In this document: positions 7,830 to 16,810 of the stretch, in pieces
How the letters are laid out: each line of letters starts with the position of its first letter
Position numbering within the stretch: position 1 is the stretch's first letter
Assembly: GCF_937129525.1 (NCBI RefSeq)
Contig: NZ_CAKZNK010000095.1
Location: 1 to 64,000 of the forward strand
Origin: an uncultured Chloroflexus sp.
GTDB lineage: Bacteria; Chloroflexota; Chloroflexia; Chloroflexales; Chloroflexaceae
DNA: 64,000 nt
Direction of reading: 5' to 3'
Notes under the pieces: model-generated
What the model was told of the DNA's origin: nothing
Seen by the model: only the letters and a program-made list of their open reading frames with translations
Databases searched by the model: none
Translations under genes and position numbers: made by a program

Positions 7830-10800
7830 TTATTCGACAACAATCTCGGCCAGGGGCAGTGTGAAATGAAACGCGCTGCCCTGGTCGGGCTGACTTTCCA
7901 CCCAAATCGCGCCATGATGGGCCTCAACCGCCAATCGGCAGAACGTTAACCCCAAACCGATCCCTTCATTTCGTCTGCGACTAACCTGGCTGAAGCGATC
8001 AAAGATACGCTCCTGATCTTCCGGGGGAATGCCCACCCCTTGATCGCGCACAACAAAATGCGCCATCCGGTTGCCAGGAATGAGCAAGGTCAATTCATCC
8101 GAAATCTGTACAATCTGATCCTGACCATTTGCGGGCACGTTCGCTACCTCAAGCGTAATCACACCCGCAGATGGGCTAAATTTCAAGGCATTCTCGAGCA
8201 GATTTTGCAAAACGCGGGCGATAATGTTGCTATCGGCAAATACCATTTGAATGTGCGGGTCGATTCGGTAAACGATCTTTACCTGCTTAAGCTGGGCCTG
8301 AATCGAGAATGGATCGATAACCCGCTCAATCACAGCTTCAATCGGCAATGGGCCGCGATCGAGTGGCATCTGACCACTCTCCAACCGGCCAATCTCGAGC
8401 ATTGTATTGACCAGATTGAGCAATCGATGAGCGCTGTTTTGTCCAACCCGCACTGCCTGTTGCTGACGTTCGGTAAAGAGATCACCTAACTCATTCGTCA
8501 ACCGCTCAAACGCCAGCAGAATGGTATTGAGAGGATTGCGCAGATCGTGGATCAGCATATGGGTCAAATCGTCGCGCAACTGCTCGGCTTTTCTGGCTGC
8601 TGTCACGTCGCGAATGGTAAGCAAGAACGCCTGTGACCGTCCGGCAGTCAGATCACCGGCCTGTGTCACCTGCCATGCCAGTATCGTATCTTTGCTCGAC
8701 AGGACGCCGGTCGCGTTAGAAACCGTCAGTAAACGCTGCAAGGCGGCAACGTCGCGCGGATCGAGCATACGTTGCGTCATCCACTGTATCAAAACATCGT
8801 TAATCGTTCGCCCCTCAATCTGTGATAATGGCGACGACCATGCTGAGGTTTGGGCAAGACGGTAAAATGCTTCGTTAGCAACAATAATAACACCATCCGC
8901 AGCGAACAAGATTAAACCATCCTGCACAGCCGCCATCACCCGCGCCAGATTGTCACGTCCACGCCGCACCTCTTCGAGCAAACGCATACTCTCGACCGCC
9001 ACCGCAGCCTGGGTCGCGTATAGCATGAGCATTTCAATATCGGTAGAGTCAAATGCCTGTTCGCTACCCAGGACGATGACGCCGATCATGCGCTGCGTCC
9101 CGCGCAGTGGCACTGCCACGGTTGTCGCCGAACGAAAGACCGGTCGCCGGTTGAGCAAGGCCCGCCGGGCCAGTGTGGTCACAATGTCAGGCTCCAGGGC
9201 ACTGATGCCAAACATCTGATCAAGCACGAGTTCATCATGATCGCGGTCGTACAACACAATTTGTGCCCAGGCGGCATTGACCATCTCAAGCATGCCGCGC
9301 GCCGTCATCTCTAACACCTGTGGCTGTGGCAACGATTGGGAATGGATGACCATACCGAGGCCATTGAGCGCGGTCAGACGTTCGAGGCTGCGCTGCTGAC
9401 GGTCGCGCAAGAGCGCCATATCAATCGCCGAGCCGGCGATGCTGGCGTAAACGGTCAGCACTTCGAGCTCGGCTACTGTTGGCCGTCGCCCGTTAACCGG
9501 ATGATCGAGCAGCAATATGGCCTGCACTTCACGATTGGCGGCTCGCAACAATACGACCAGCAGATCAGTAGCTTCCCACTGCGTGGTTCCAAATGTCACA
9601 TACTGCGTGGAGGAAGATGATGGCGGGATGTCGAACAACACAGCAAAGGTCGGGCTATGACGATTGAGCAAGAAACAATCTTCGCCGAAGGACCACTCGT
9701 TGGCCAACACGTCGAGGCGGGACGCAGCGAGCGTTCGACCCAACCAGAATTCTCGCCCCAGATCACCCATCACCGCCACGCACGTCAACACCGGATGGAG
9801 ACGGTGGTTATGTTGATTTACAAAGAGCGCTGCGCTCTGGAATTGCGCGCGCTGACCGATCGTATCAATGATCAACTGGAAGAGCTGCTTATGATCTGAG
9901 GCGCTCAACATTTCCCGGTTGAAGGCCAAGACCGAACGGAGATCGGCGCTGTACCAATCACGCTCGCGCGCCTGCTGAACGAATTCTGTCGCAACTGGCT
10001 CCTGTCGGCGAGCTTGATCAAACACCAGCCCCATCAGACCAACAATGGCCCGGATCTGCTCAATGTCGCGCTCGGTGAACGGAGCATTGCGGTGACGATT
10101 GATGAATTGAACCAGGAAGCGTATGCCTGCCGGTGTCGTGTGTGGCACACTGATCAGGTTGGTTGCCGTTATCCCCACAATGCGATCAAGTATGTGACTG
10201 CGACGGGGATCATCGGTCGCATCATTCATTATTACCGGCTTGTCAGCGATCAACGACTGCATCAGGATGCTTTGCGGTGATGACAACCGAAAACCGACCA
10301 GTCGACTCAATTGCGCATTTGAAGCGTAGCGAAAGATCGCTTCATGCCGTTCTTCATCCCAGAGAAAAATTCCGCCCCCATACACTGCCAGCAAACGACA
10401 ACTCGCCTCCAGCATCGTTTGCAAGGCGCGATCGGGATCGACAAGATGGAGACTCGCGGCAACAATCTCCTGCCAGGCCTTACTCCGCTCCTGGTGCTGA
10501 ATGAACTCTCGCCGCAAGATACCTGGCAATAGCGCCTGACTGACGCGGTACACCGTCTCTGCCAGAATGCGTTGCTGCTCTTCACTGATTGGTTGCGTCG
10601 TAAAGGCGTAGGTCATCCCAATCGACTCACCGGTTAACCGGATCGGCGCGCCAACCCAATACGCAGGAGTCGTTTCCGGCGATTGATAATCAGGATGGGG
10701 ACGCACATTGTAACGCGCGCAATCGGTGAGGTAGGCCGCTGTACTGATCGGCACCCCAAGCTTGATCACTGCGCTGCTCAGATCAACATCGGCCAGCCAG

Positions 10801-11345
10801 AATTGCGTGCCGGTTGCATTCGCGGGCATTTGTTCGCTATAACGCGCCACCAGCTCTAACCAGAGGCTTGAACTGACCGGCGCGACCACACCCATTTCAA
10901 CCGGACAACCGATGATCCGGCTGAGCATCTGACCGATCTGGCGACAAATTACGTCTGGATCGCTATTTCCGCTAAGAACTTCTAATTCGATATGTAGACG
11001 TTGATCCCAACTCGCTTGCCTGGCCCGCGCCTGCAAACGTTCGTAACCAATCACGATCAGATGCTCAATCGCGCCGAGCGCATTGGCTTCCGCCTCCGTC
11101 ATCTCAGCCGGACGAATGACCAGCCAACCGAGCGGTTTCGTAGTAGCCAGTGGCCTCACCAATCCGGACAAATCCGACTCCGGCTGACCATGACCCGACC
11201 ATATCAGCGTCGCCTGATGATGGGGCAATGCCCGGCGCAACGCAGTAAGTGCCATTCGTTCGAGATCAACCAGTTGTTGCGCATCAAGGATAGCCGCTGA
11301 GATGCTGAATCCCTCAGACGCAGGATGATGCGCAACGTGTACCAT
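7830..11345 (-). CDS. Multi-GAF/PAS hybrid-free sensor histidine kinase
   Basis: An 1171-residue soluble kinase with no obvious membrane segment. Several GAF-type sensor domains fill about 1-790, one PAS domain follows (about 800-910, around DGLILFAADGVIIVANEAF), then a HisKA dimerisation domain with phosphoacceptor His933 in LIHDLRNP and a HATPase domain with N box NLLENALKF, G1 box DQGVGIP and G2 box GIGLGLT. There is no receiver domain. GAAAGGAAAGGAG lies 9 nt before the ATG. No response regulator is adjacent, so the partner is unknown. The GAF domains could bind a small ligand or a bilin, but no diagnostic chromophore cysteine was identified. Confidence 0.9.
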   Translation of the reverse strand: MVHVAHHPASEGFSISAAILDAQQLVDLERMALTALRRALPHHQATLIWSGHGQPESDLSGLVRPLATTKPLGWLVIRPAEMTEAEANALGAIEHLIVIGYERLQARARQASWDQRLHIELEVLSGNSDPDVICRQIGQMLSRIIGCPVEMGVVAPVSSSLWLELVARYSEQMPANATGTQFWLADVDLSSAVIKLGVPISTAAYLTDCARYNVRPHPDYQSPETTPAYWVGAPIRLTGESIGMTYAFTTQPISEEQQRILAETVYRVSQALLPGILRREFIQHQERSKAWQEIVAASLHLVDPDRALQTMLEASCRLLAVYGGGIFLWDEERHEAIFRYASNAQLSRLVGFRLSSPQSILMQSLIADKPVIMNDATDDPRRSHILDRIVGITATNLISVPHTTPAGIRFLVQFINRHRNAPFTERDIEQIRAIVGLMGLVFDQARRQEPVATEFVQQARERDWYSADLRSVLAFNREMLSASDHKQLFQLIIDTIGQRAQFQSAALFVNQHNHRLHPVLTCVAVMGDLGREFWLGRTLAASRLDVLANEWSFGEDCFLLNRHSPTFAVLFDIPPSSSSTQYVTFGTTQWEATDLLVVLLRAANREVQAILLLDHPVNGRRPTVAELEVLTVYASIAGSAIDMALLRDRQQRSLERLTALNGLGMVIHSQSLPQPQVLEMTARGMLEMVNAAWAQIVLYDRDHDELVLDQMFGISALEPDIVTTLARRALLNRRPVFRSATTVAVPLRGTQRMIGVIVLGSEQAFDSTDIEMLMLYATQAAVAVESMRLLEEVRRGRDNLARVMAAVQDGLILFAADGVIIVANEAFYRLAQTSAWSSPLSQIEGRTINDVLIQWMTQRMLDPRDVAALQRLLTVSNATGVLSSKDTILAWQVTQAGDLTAGRSQAFLLTIRDVTAARKAEQLRDDLTHMLIHDLRNPLNTILLAFERLTNELGDLFTERQQQAVRVGQNSAHRLLNLVNTMLEIGRLESGQMPLDRGPLPIEAVIERVIDPFSIQAQLKQVKIVYRIDPHIQMVFADSNIIARVLQNLLENALKFSPSAGVITLEVANVPANGQDQIVQISDELTLLIPGNRMAHFVVRDQGVGIPPEDQERIFDRFSQVSRRRNEGIGLGLTFCRLAVEAHHGAIWVESQPDQGSAFHFTLPLAEIVVE

Positions 11346-11443
11346 CGGTTAACTCTCCTTTCCTTTCATGTCAGTGACGTTATGAACATTGTACCGCGTT
11401 TCAACCTGCACAGATCTGATCAGGATCTGAGTCAGAAGAGCGC

Positions 11444-11466
11444 AAAAAAGGCGACCAGTGGTCGCC
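11444..11466 (-). terminator. Intrinsic terminator of phenylalanine hydroxylase gene
   Basis: GGCGACCA and its inverse form a tight hairpin (11450-11466). On the minus strand it is followed at once by six T residues (11444-11449) and lies 25 bp after the phhA stop. Confidence 0.85.
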
Positions 11467-11490
11467 TCTGGTCGGTTTCGCCTGACCTTA

Positions 11491-12222
11491 TCACACCTGC
11501 GGCGGCGGCAACCCTTCCATCGCCGCGTATTCGCGCAAGATTGCAGCCACATGCTCTAAATCTTCCAAAATGAAGTAGGTCTCGTGCATCGAATAGGCTG
11601 CGCCAGGTGTATTCGCTACGCGCCGAATATCAAACGGCACCCGCGGCGTATCCGGCGCAAAGGCGTGATCCAGTTCGCCGATCGACGAAAGCAAACCGGC
11701 GCCAAAAGCGCGCAGCTCACCATCTTCGCGGATCAACCCAAATTCAATGCTATACCACCACAGTCGGGCAATTTCAAGCTGCTGCCGTTCGCTACCGGCA
11801 AAGTAGAGCGGGCCGAACGCCTGAGCAATGTCGGCGAAACGCTGATCGGTAAAAAAGGCAAGATGACCGATATACTCGTGGAACAGATCGGGCAGCGGCG
11901 TGAAATCCAGCTCATCCATTCGCCGAATGTAGTTGGTGACTGGAAAACGCCGCTCGGCAATATGCTCAAACCACTCGGTGGGATTGAGATACTCGTTCTG
12001 CGCATCGCATAATGTCCAACCGGTTAAGCCGTGTAAACGCTCACTGACCTGCGCCGGATCAGGCAGGCGTTGCAGATCGAGGTTGAGCTTGCGAAATCCT
12101 TCGCGGAAGAGACGGCAGGCATAACGGTCGAGCCGGGGAACCTGACGAGCACAGAGCGTCGCCCAGACCAGATGATCTTCTTCGGTGTAAGCAGGGAGTG
12201 CAGGGGGGGCGATGGTCGCCAT
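11491..12222 (-). CDS. phhA: Phenylalanine 4-monooxygenase
   Basis: A 243-residue aromatic amino acid hydroxylase, catalytic domain only, as usual for bacterial enzymes. It converts phenylalanine to tyrosine with tetrahydropterin and O2. The non-haem iron ligands are His115 and His120 in FHEYIGH and Glu160 in WWYSIEFGL. The ATG at 12222 is preceded by GAGGAGGT at ideal spacing; the in-frame ATG at 12300 would add 26 residues overlapping a hairpin and is rejected. Dyads in the 12246-12298 leader suggest control. The adjacent iron-sulfur assembly gene is in the same direction 84 bp upstream. Confidence 0.93.
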   Translation of the reverse strand: MATIAPPALPAYTEEDHLVWATLCARQVPRLDRYACRLFREGFRKLNLDLQRLPDPAQVSERLHGLTGWTLCDAQNEYLNPTEWFEHIAERRFPVTNYIRRMDELDFTPLPDLFHEYIGHLAFFTDQRFADIAQAFGPLYFAGSERQQLEIARLWWYSIEFGLIREDGELRAFGAGLLSSIGELDHAFAPDTPRVPFDIRRVANTPGAAYSMHETYFILEDLEHVAAILREYAAMEGLPPPQV

Positions 12223-12245
12223 GACAATACCTCCTCGTATTGCAT

Positions 12246-12260
12246 GTATACTCGGTATAC
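12246..12260. promoter_or_regulatory. Palindromic operator-like site upstream of phhA
   Basis: GTATAC-TCG-GTATAC: two copies of a six-base palindrome three bases apart, 24 bp before the phhA start codon, directly next to a hairpin at 12263-12298. It could be an operator or hold a TATACC/TATACA-like -10 element. Confidence 0.4.
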
Positions 12261-12262
12261 CA

Positions 12263-12298
12263 GCGTTCGGCAGACACCACCCAACATCTGCCGAACGC
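12263..12298. terminator. Perfect 12-bp hairpin after the DUF59 gene
   Basis: GCGTTCGGCAGA pairs perfectly with TCTGCCGAACGC across a 12-nt loop, nine bases after the stop of the DUF59 gene on the minus strand. No U-tract follows, so it may be a Rho-assisted end, an RNA-stabilising element or part of the phhA leader. Confidence 0.45.
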
Positions 12299-12306
12299 AA
12301 TCCCGC

Positions 12307-12624
12307 TTAGAAGAAACCCAACTCTTCCCGCGCCTCTTCCGACATCATCGATGGATTCCAGAAGGGCGTCCAGACCAGGTTGATCTTGACATTTTCCAGC
12401 TCTTTATAGACTTCGCTGAGCGCCATCACTTCCCGGCGCGCCTGTTCTAGAATCTGCGGCCCTGCCGGGCACGCTGGCGTCGTCAGGGTCATATCGATAT
12501 CAACCGTCTTGCCGCCATCGAGAATATCAATCCGGTAGACCAGCCCAAGATTGACGACATCAAGGCCGATCTCAGGATCAACCACATTCTTAAGCGCTGC
12601 GCGCACCATATCTTCGGTAATCAT
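12307..12624 (-). CDS. MIP18/DUF59 family iron-sulfur cluster assembly factor
   Basis: A 105-residue DUF59 protein (SufT/PaaD-like N-terminal fold): ITEDMVRAALKNVVDPEIGLDVVNLGLVY at the start and TLTTPACPAGP with a conserved cysteine in the middle. Such proteins help carry or transfer Fe-S clusters. No suf genes are nearby. The ATG at 12624 has AAAGAGGG upstream; the ORF could extend to 12684 but that lacks a binding site. The C-terminal WTPFWNPSMMSEEAREELGFF-like tail is typical for this branch. Confidence 0.85.
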   Translation of the reverse strand: MITEDMVRAALKNVVDPEIGLDVVNLGLVYRIDILDGGKTVDIDMTLTTPACPAGPQILEQARREVMALSEVYKELENVKINLVWTPFWNPSMMSEEAREELGFF

Positions 12625-12650
12625 ACGATCCCTCTTTCTTAACCGCGCGT

Positions 12651-12666
12651 TATCATCGACATGATA
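12651..12666. promoter_or_regulatory. Dyad in the divergent DUF59/transporter region
   Basis: TATCAT-CGAC-ATGATA is a perfect inverted repeat between two divergent genes. It may be an operator for either; no regulator gene is adjacent. Confidence 0.3.
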
Positions 12667-12743
12667 CCATACACGGCGGAACATGACGAGACTTGCGCCG
12701 ACGCGATCTGCTTTGCTATCGAGCCGGCTATCAAGGCAACCCT

Positions 12744-14372
12744 ATGATTGACATTCTGGCCACTAACCCAATTCTGCTTCTCTTCATCGTCTCGGCGATC
12801 GGCTACCTTCTCGGGCGGATCCGAATCGGTGGCGTGAGTCTGGGTGTCGCGGCAGTGCTGTTTGTCGGCCTGGCCTTTGGCGCGCTTGACCAGCGTCTGC
12901 GCCTCCCTGACATTATCTACCTGCTCGGTCTGGTGATCTTCGTCTACACTATCGGTCTCAGCAGCGGCCCCGGCTTCATCGCCTCATTGCGCCGGCGTGG
13001 ACTGCGTAACAATCTGTTCATCGGCGGTATTCTCGTCGTCGCCGCCGGCCTCACGATGCTGATACGCGCAATACTTAACCTCAATAGCGCCCAAACCGCT
13101 GGCCTCTTCGCCGGCAGTCTGACGAACACGCCGGCGCTAGCTGCAATCATCGAGCAGCTCGCCCAGCTCGGCGCAGATGAAGCCCTGCGCGCCGAACCGG
13201 TCGTTGGCTATTCCGTGGCCTATCCGGTTGGCGTATTGGGCATGATTCTCGCCATCTATCTGACCCGTCGCCTCTGGCGCATCGATTTCGCGCAAGAAGC
13301 TCATCTGCTCCACGAGTTAGGCGCCACCGGCGAGAGCCTGATCAACCGCACCATCCGCGTGACCAATCCCGCTGTCGCTGGTCAGACCATTGCCGACCTG
13401 GTAAAACAACATCAATGGAACGTCATCTTTAGTCGCCGTCAGCGCGATGGGCGGCTAGAACTGGCTACCGGTACGGCTCAGATTGCGCCGGGCGACCTGA
13501 TCAACGTCGTCGGCGCTCCTGAAACTGTCGCGCAAGTCGCCGCAACCCTGGGCGAAGAGACTAACGACCATCTCGAACTCGATCGTCATACCCTCGATTT
13601 TCGCCGGATCTTTGTCTCTAACCCGGCAGTTGTCGGCATTCCGCTACGCAACCTTAATCTACCATCAACGATGGGCGCGGTCATCACCCGCATTCGTCGC
13701 GGCGATGTCGAGCTGCTGCCCCACGGCGATACAACACTCGAACTTGGCGACCGAGTGCGCGTGGTCACGCAACGCGACAACATGGATCGGGTGAGCGCCT
13801 TTTTCGGCGATTCCTACCGCTCGCTGGCTGAAGTCGATGTGGTTTCGCTAGGTCTAGGGGTGGCGCTCGGCATCCTGGTCGGCCTGATACCATTCCCCCT
13901 GCCCGGTGGCGGTAGCTTTTCGCTGGGGCTGGCCGGTGGCCCGTTGATTGTGGCGCTACTGCTCGGCTGGCGCGGACGCACCGGCCCCATCGTCTGGAGC
14001 CTGCCCTATAGCGCCAACCTCACGTTACGTCAGGTTGGCATGACCCTCTTCCTCGCCGGGGTTGGCACGCGCGCCGGCTACAGCTTCGTGAACACGTTGA
14101 CACAAGGTAACGGACTGCCTCTGTTTCTTGGCGGCGCGCTGATTACCGTCTCGGTCGCATTTGCCACGCTCTTCATCGGGTACAGGCTGCTCAAAATCCC
14201 CTTTAGCCTGCTCGCCGGTATGCTGGCCGGTTTACAAACCCAACCTGCTGTGCTCGCCTTCGCCAATGAACAGACCGGCAACGAAGCGCCTAACGTCGGC
14301 TATGCGATGGTGTATCCCACCGCGACAATTGTCAAGATTATTCTGGCCCAACTCTTGCTCGGAAGTGGATGA
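12744..14372 (+). CDS. AspT/YidE-type membrane transporter with TrkA-C domains
   Basis: A 542-residue polytopic protein of the aspartate:alanine exchanger family. About five membrane helices (1-170) are followed by two cytoplasmic TrkA-C (RCK-C) domains (about 185-365; for example NPAVVGIPLRNLNLP) and a second block of helices (365-542). This is the normal architecture of YidE/YbjL proteins. The ATG at 12744 with AAGG upstream is preferred over the one at 12693. The solute is not predictable from sequence; the family includes amino-acid and dicarboxylate antiporters. Confidence 0.85.
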   Translation: MIDILATNPILLLFIVSAIGYLLGRIRIGGVSLGVAAVLFVGLAFGALDQRLRLPDIIYLLGLVIFVYTIGLSSGPGFIASLRRRGLRNNLFIGGILVVAAGLTMLIRAILNLNSAQTAGLFAGSLTNTPALAAIIEQLAQLGADEALRAEPVVGYSVAYPVGVLGMILAIYLTRRLWRIDFAQEAHLLHELGATGESLINRTIRVTNPAVAGQTIADLVKQHQWNVIFSRRQRDGRLELATGTAQIAPGDLINVVGAPETVAQVAATLGEETNDHLELDRHTLDFRRIFVSNPAVVGIPLRNLNLPSTMGAVITRIRRGDVELLPHGDTTLELGDRVRVVTQRDNMDRVSAFFGDSYRSLAEVDVVSLGLGVALGILVGLIPFPLPGGGSFSLGLAGGPLIVALLLGWRGRTGPIVWSLPYSANLTLRQVGMTLFLAGVGTRAGYSFVNTLTQGNGLPLFLGGALITVSVAFATLFIGYRLLKIPFSLLAGMLAGLQTQPAVLAFANEQTGNEAPNVGYAMVYPTATIVKIILAQLLLGSG

Positions 14373-14402
14373 GTCAGAGCGAGACGTGAAGCGAAGTCAT
14401 TG

Positions 14403-14531
14403 GTGCGCAGAGACGTGGACGGCTAACCCGACTTCCGTATGTGCTGGGAGTGTGTCGCGATACCGGTTGTGCGCAGCGCGCCAGCATCTGTTGCAGCTAA
14501 CCTGACCTTCCGTATGTGCTAGGAGTGTGTC
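14403..14531 (+). repeat. Degenerate tandem duplication of about 74 bp
   Basis: A 35-36 bp segment containing CTTCCGTATGTGCT and GGAGTGTGTC occurs at 14422-14456 and 14496-14531 with three differences, including one indel. Each copy is preceded by GTGCGCAG and by GCTAACC. The second copy has become part of a terminator hairpin. It is non-coding. Confidence 0.7.
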
Positions 14532-14550
14532 AGCACACTCTTGTCTGTTT
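14523..14550 (+). terminator. Intrinsic terminator after the AspT-like transporter
   Basis: GAGTGTG-TCAG-CACACTC (14523-14540) is followed by TTGTCTGTTT. It lies 150 bp after the transporter stop and just before the COG0523 promoter, insulating that gene. Confidence 0.6.
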
Positions 14551-14558
14551 GATCGCAC

Positions 14559-14587
14559 TTGACAATTTTTTTGATACAAGGTATCAT
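14559..14587 (+). promoter_or_regulatory. Sigma70 promoter of the COG0523 gene
   Basis: A perfect TTGACA (14559-14564), 17 bp spacer and TATCAT (14582-14587) give a strong promoter with a start near 14594. A 15-bp dyad covers the end of the spacer and most of the -10, so a bound protein would exclude RNA polymerase. Confidence 0.75.
14572..14586. promoter_or_regulatory. Operator 1 (Zur-like dyad) over the -10
   Basis: TGATACAAGGTATCA is a perfect 6-3-6 inverted repeat resembling Fur/Zur-family sites in size and symmetry. It overlaps the promoter of a putative metal GTPase. A second copy lies 63 bp downstream. Confidence 0.6.
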
Positions 14588-14634
14588 TACTATCGCTGTC
14601 GCGTCAGGCAGCACTTTCTTTCGTTTCCAGTTAT

Positions 14635-14649
14635 TGATATAAGGTATCA
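14635..14649. promoter_or_regulatory. Operator 2 (Zur-like dyad) over the ribosome binding site
   Basis: TGATATAAGGTATCA differs from operator 1 at one base. It contains the AAGG that serves as ribosome binding site and ends three bases before the ATG at 14653. Confidence 0.6.
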
Positions 14650-14652
14650 TTT

Positions 14653-15885
14653 ATGGAACAGGCTACCACCCACTCACATCGCCTGCCGGTCACGGTGCTC
14701 TCTGGCTTTCTCGGCAGTGGCAAAACCACGCTACTCAATCATGTGCTGGCAAACCGCGACCACATGCGCGTCGCAGTTATCGTCAACGACATGAGTGAAG
14801 TCAACATCGACGCCCAACTGGTGCGACGCGGTGAAGCTGCGCTCAGCCGCACTGAAGAACGGCTGGTTGAGCTAACCAATGGCTGCATCTGTTGCACACT
14901 CCGCGAAGATTTGCTCGTGGAAGTTGCCCGTCTCGCCCGCGAACGGCGCTTCGACTACATCCTGATCGAGTCGACCGGTATCGCCGAACCGCTGCCGGTG
15001 GCCGAAACCTTCACCTTTCCCGGCCCCGATGGAACAGTGCTTGCTGACCTGGCCCGGCTCGACACCATGGTCACGGTGGTTGATGCGTACAACTTCCCGC
15101 GCGATCTCTGCGCGCTCGATGAGCTGCGCGACCGTGATCTGGCGGTAGATGAGGAAGACGATCGCACCATCGGCGATTTGCTGATCGAACAGGTTGAATT
15201 CGCCGATGTGATTGTGCTCAACAAGATCGATCTGGTTGCTGCCGATGAGCTTGATCGGCTAGAGGCTATCTTATCCAGACTCAATCCCGACGCGCGGATC
15301 ATCCGCAGCTCGTTCGGACAGGTACCGTTGAACCAGATTCTCAATACCGGTCTGTTCAGCTTCGAGCGCGCAGCCCAGATGCCGGGCTGGCTGAAAGAAT
15401 TGCGCGGTGAACACACTCCTGAAACTGAAGAGTATGGGATCAGCAGCTTCGTCTTTCGCGCCCGTCGTCCCTTTCACCCCCAGCGTTTCTGGGATCTGCT
15501 CCACGATGAATGGCCCGGTGTCTTGCGCTCGAAGGGCATTTTCTGGCTGGCTACCCGAATGGATCAGTGTGGAATCTGGTCACAGGCTGGCGCGTCGTGT
15601 CGGATCGAACCGGGCGGTTGGTGGTGGGCGGCCAGCGCCGAACGGCCAGACGATCCTGCTGAGCAAGTGGCATTGGCCGCGATCTGGGATGATCAGTGGG
15701 GTGATCGCCGACAGGAGCTGGTCGTGATCGGCCAGGACATGGATACAGCGGCGCTCCAGGCGCGTCTTACAGCTTGCCTGCTCACCGATGCAGAAATGGC
15801 CCTCGGCCCATCCGGTTGGACAACTTTTTCTGACCCTTTCGGCAGTTGGGAGATCGCCTTTACCGTCGATGATGAAGCCGGGTAG
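14653..15885 (+). CDS. COG0523/CobW-family metal-binding GTPase
   Basis: A 410-residue G3E-family GTPase of the CobW/ZigA/YjiA group. The Walker [10 protein letters not shown] is at 18-26, the metal-binding CxCC motif (GCICC) has Cys78, Cys80 and Cys81, the ESTGIAEP switch follows, and NKID gives base specificity. The C-terminal CobW_C domain begins near residue 255 ([16 protein letters not shown]). Such proteins deliver zinc or another metal to client enzymes and are often induced by zinc starvation. Two near-identical dyads over promoter and start codon fit Zur-type control. No Zur gene or cobalamin gene is nearby. Confidence 0.9.
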   Translation: MEQATTHSHRLPVTVLSGFLGSGKTTLLNHVLANRDHMRVAVIVNDMSEVNIDAQLVRRGEAALSRTEERLVELTNGCICCTLREDLLVEVARLARERRFDYILIESTGIAEPLPVAETFTFPGPDGTVLADLARLDTMVTVVDAYNFPRDLCALDELRDRDLAVDEEDDRTIGDLLIEQVEFADVIVLNKIDLVAADELDRLEAILSRLNPDARIIRSSFGQVPLNQILNTGLFSFERAAQMPGWLKELRGEHTPETEEYGISSFVFRARRPFHPQRFWDLLHDEWPGVLRSKGIFWLATRMDQCGIWSQAGASCRIEPGGWWWAASAERPDDPAEQVALAAIWDDQWGDRRQELVVIGQDMDTAALQARLTACLLTDAEMALGPSGWTTFSDPFGSWEIAFTVDDEAG

Positions 15886-15948
15886 CGTAACTTGCAGTAC
15901 AATCAACCGTGTCATTTCGCAACATCTTTGTATCGAAAAGGAGCAGGT

Positions 15949-16314
15949 ATGAAAGTCGCTTACATTTTCGCCACCTCTGGTCACACCGCCAGCTACAAGC
16001 TTGGCAAGATGATTCTGCCCCAACTCGAAGCCGGCAACCACGGCGCGCAGGTCGTTGGGATGTTCTTTTTCGACGACAATACCTATCTGCTGCGCGCAGG
16101 TGACCCGCTCGGTGAGCGCCTGGCAAAAGTGGCCGCTGAACAGGGCATTTTGCTGATGATGTGCGATCAATGCGCGCTTGAACGCGGATTGGCCGTAGGC
16201 GAACTGGGGAATTGTCAGGTGAGCGGCACAGTGGCCGGCGTGCAGGTCGGTTGTTTCCCCGATCTCTATGCTGCGCTGTCCGGTAATCCACCCGATCAGG
16301 TGATTACGCTGTAG
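15949..16314 (+). CDS. DsrE-like small sulfur/redox protein
   Basis: A 121-residue alpha/beta protein of DsrE/DsrF-like type (KVAYIFATSGHTASYKLGKMILPQLE; VVGMFFFDDNTYLL). Cysteines are in MMCDQCALERGLA, resembling the CxxC-type redox or sulfur-carrier site of this fold, and in LGNCQVSG and VGCFPDLY. AGGAG lies 6 nt before the ATG at 15949. Sulfur or selenium relay is possible; the function is not established. It is 63 bp downstream of the COG0523 gene and may be in its transcript. Confidence 0.7.
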   Translation: MKVAYIFATSGHTASYKLGKMILPQLEAGNHGAQVVGMFFFDDNTYLLRAGDPLGERLAKVAAEQGILLMMCDQCALERGLAVGELGNCQVSGTVAGVQVGCFPDLYAALSGNPPDQVITL

Positions 16315-16810
16315 CTTCTCGGGTGTAGGCAGTCTGTTGCCTGACTGCGCCGGCAACAGACACGAGAGATTCGGTGGTTGGTCTGAGCGCGCTCGCGCGC
16401 CAGAGACCAACCATCGTTTTGCATCGTCACGATCAGAATCTACCCTCCCGCAAACAAGCAATAGTCTCAGAGCGAGCGCAAGAAGTTCGCTTCAACCGCA
16501 TGATGCCGGCAAAACCGCGACTCTGATTGCGCAGATTTGTGGTTGCGCCTCGCACCTCGTTGAAGGCGCGACCGACTATTTACAAACAGTCAACCCAACA
16601 GGGCCTGGAAAGTGGCAGGTATTGCGAGAAACGCGCTGGCGCGCAATGTCCGGTATGCGTTACAGGAAACAAACGTTACGTAAATTTGCACATTTGATCT
16701 CAATCGATGTTCGACCAAAGGCCGGTTGTTATCACCATCGAGAGAGCAACAATCCCTGCGCGCCCAGACTCCACGCTCACGCTCGCCAGATCGCTCTGAA
16801 ACATCAGTGC
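16315..16810. other. Long intergenic region between the DsrE-like gene and tctC
   Basis: About 500 bases without a credible gene. It contains a hairpin (GTCTGTTGCC/GGCAACAGAC, 16332-16361) and a strong terminator (16375-16420). The middle part (16421-16720) shows no clear feature. An open frame crossing it runs through the terminator and promoter and looks spurious. Confidence 0.6.
16375..16420 (+). terminator. Intrinsic terminator after the DsrE-like gene
   Basis: TGGTTGGTCT (16375-16384) pairs with AGACCAACCA (16404-16413), with GCGCGC/GCGCGC pairing inside, followed by TCGTTTT. Confidence 0.8.

Noticed and set aside
8040-8489. 149-residue plus-strand frame inside the histidine kinase
   Set aside because: Antisense to conserved HisKA/HATPase sequence; a reading shadow.
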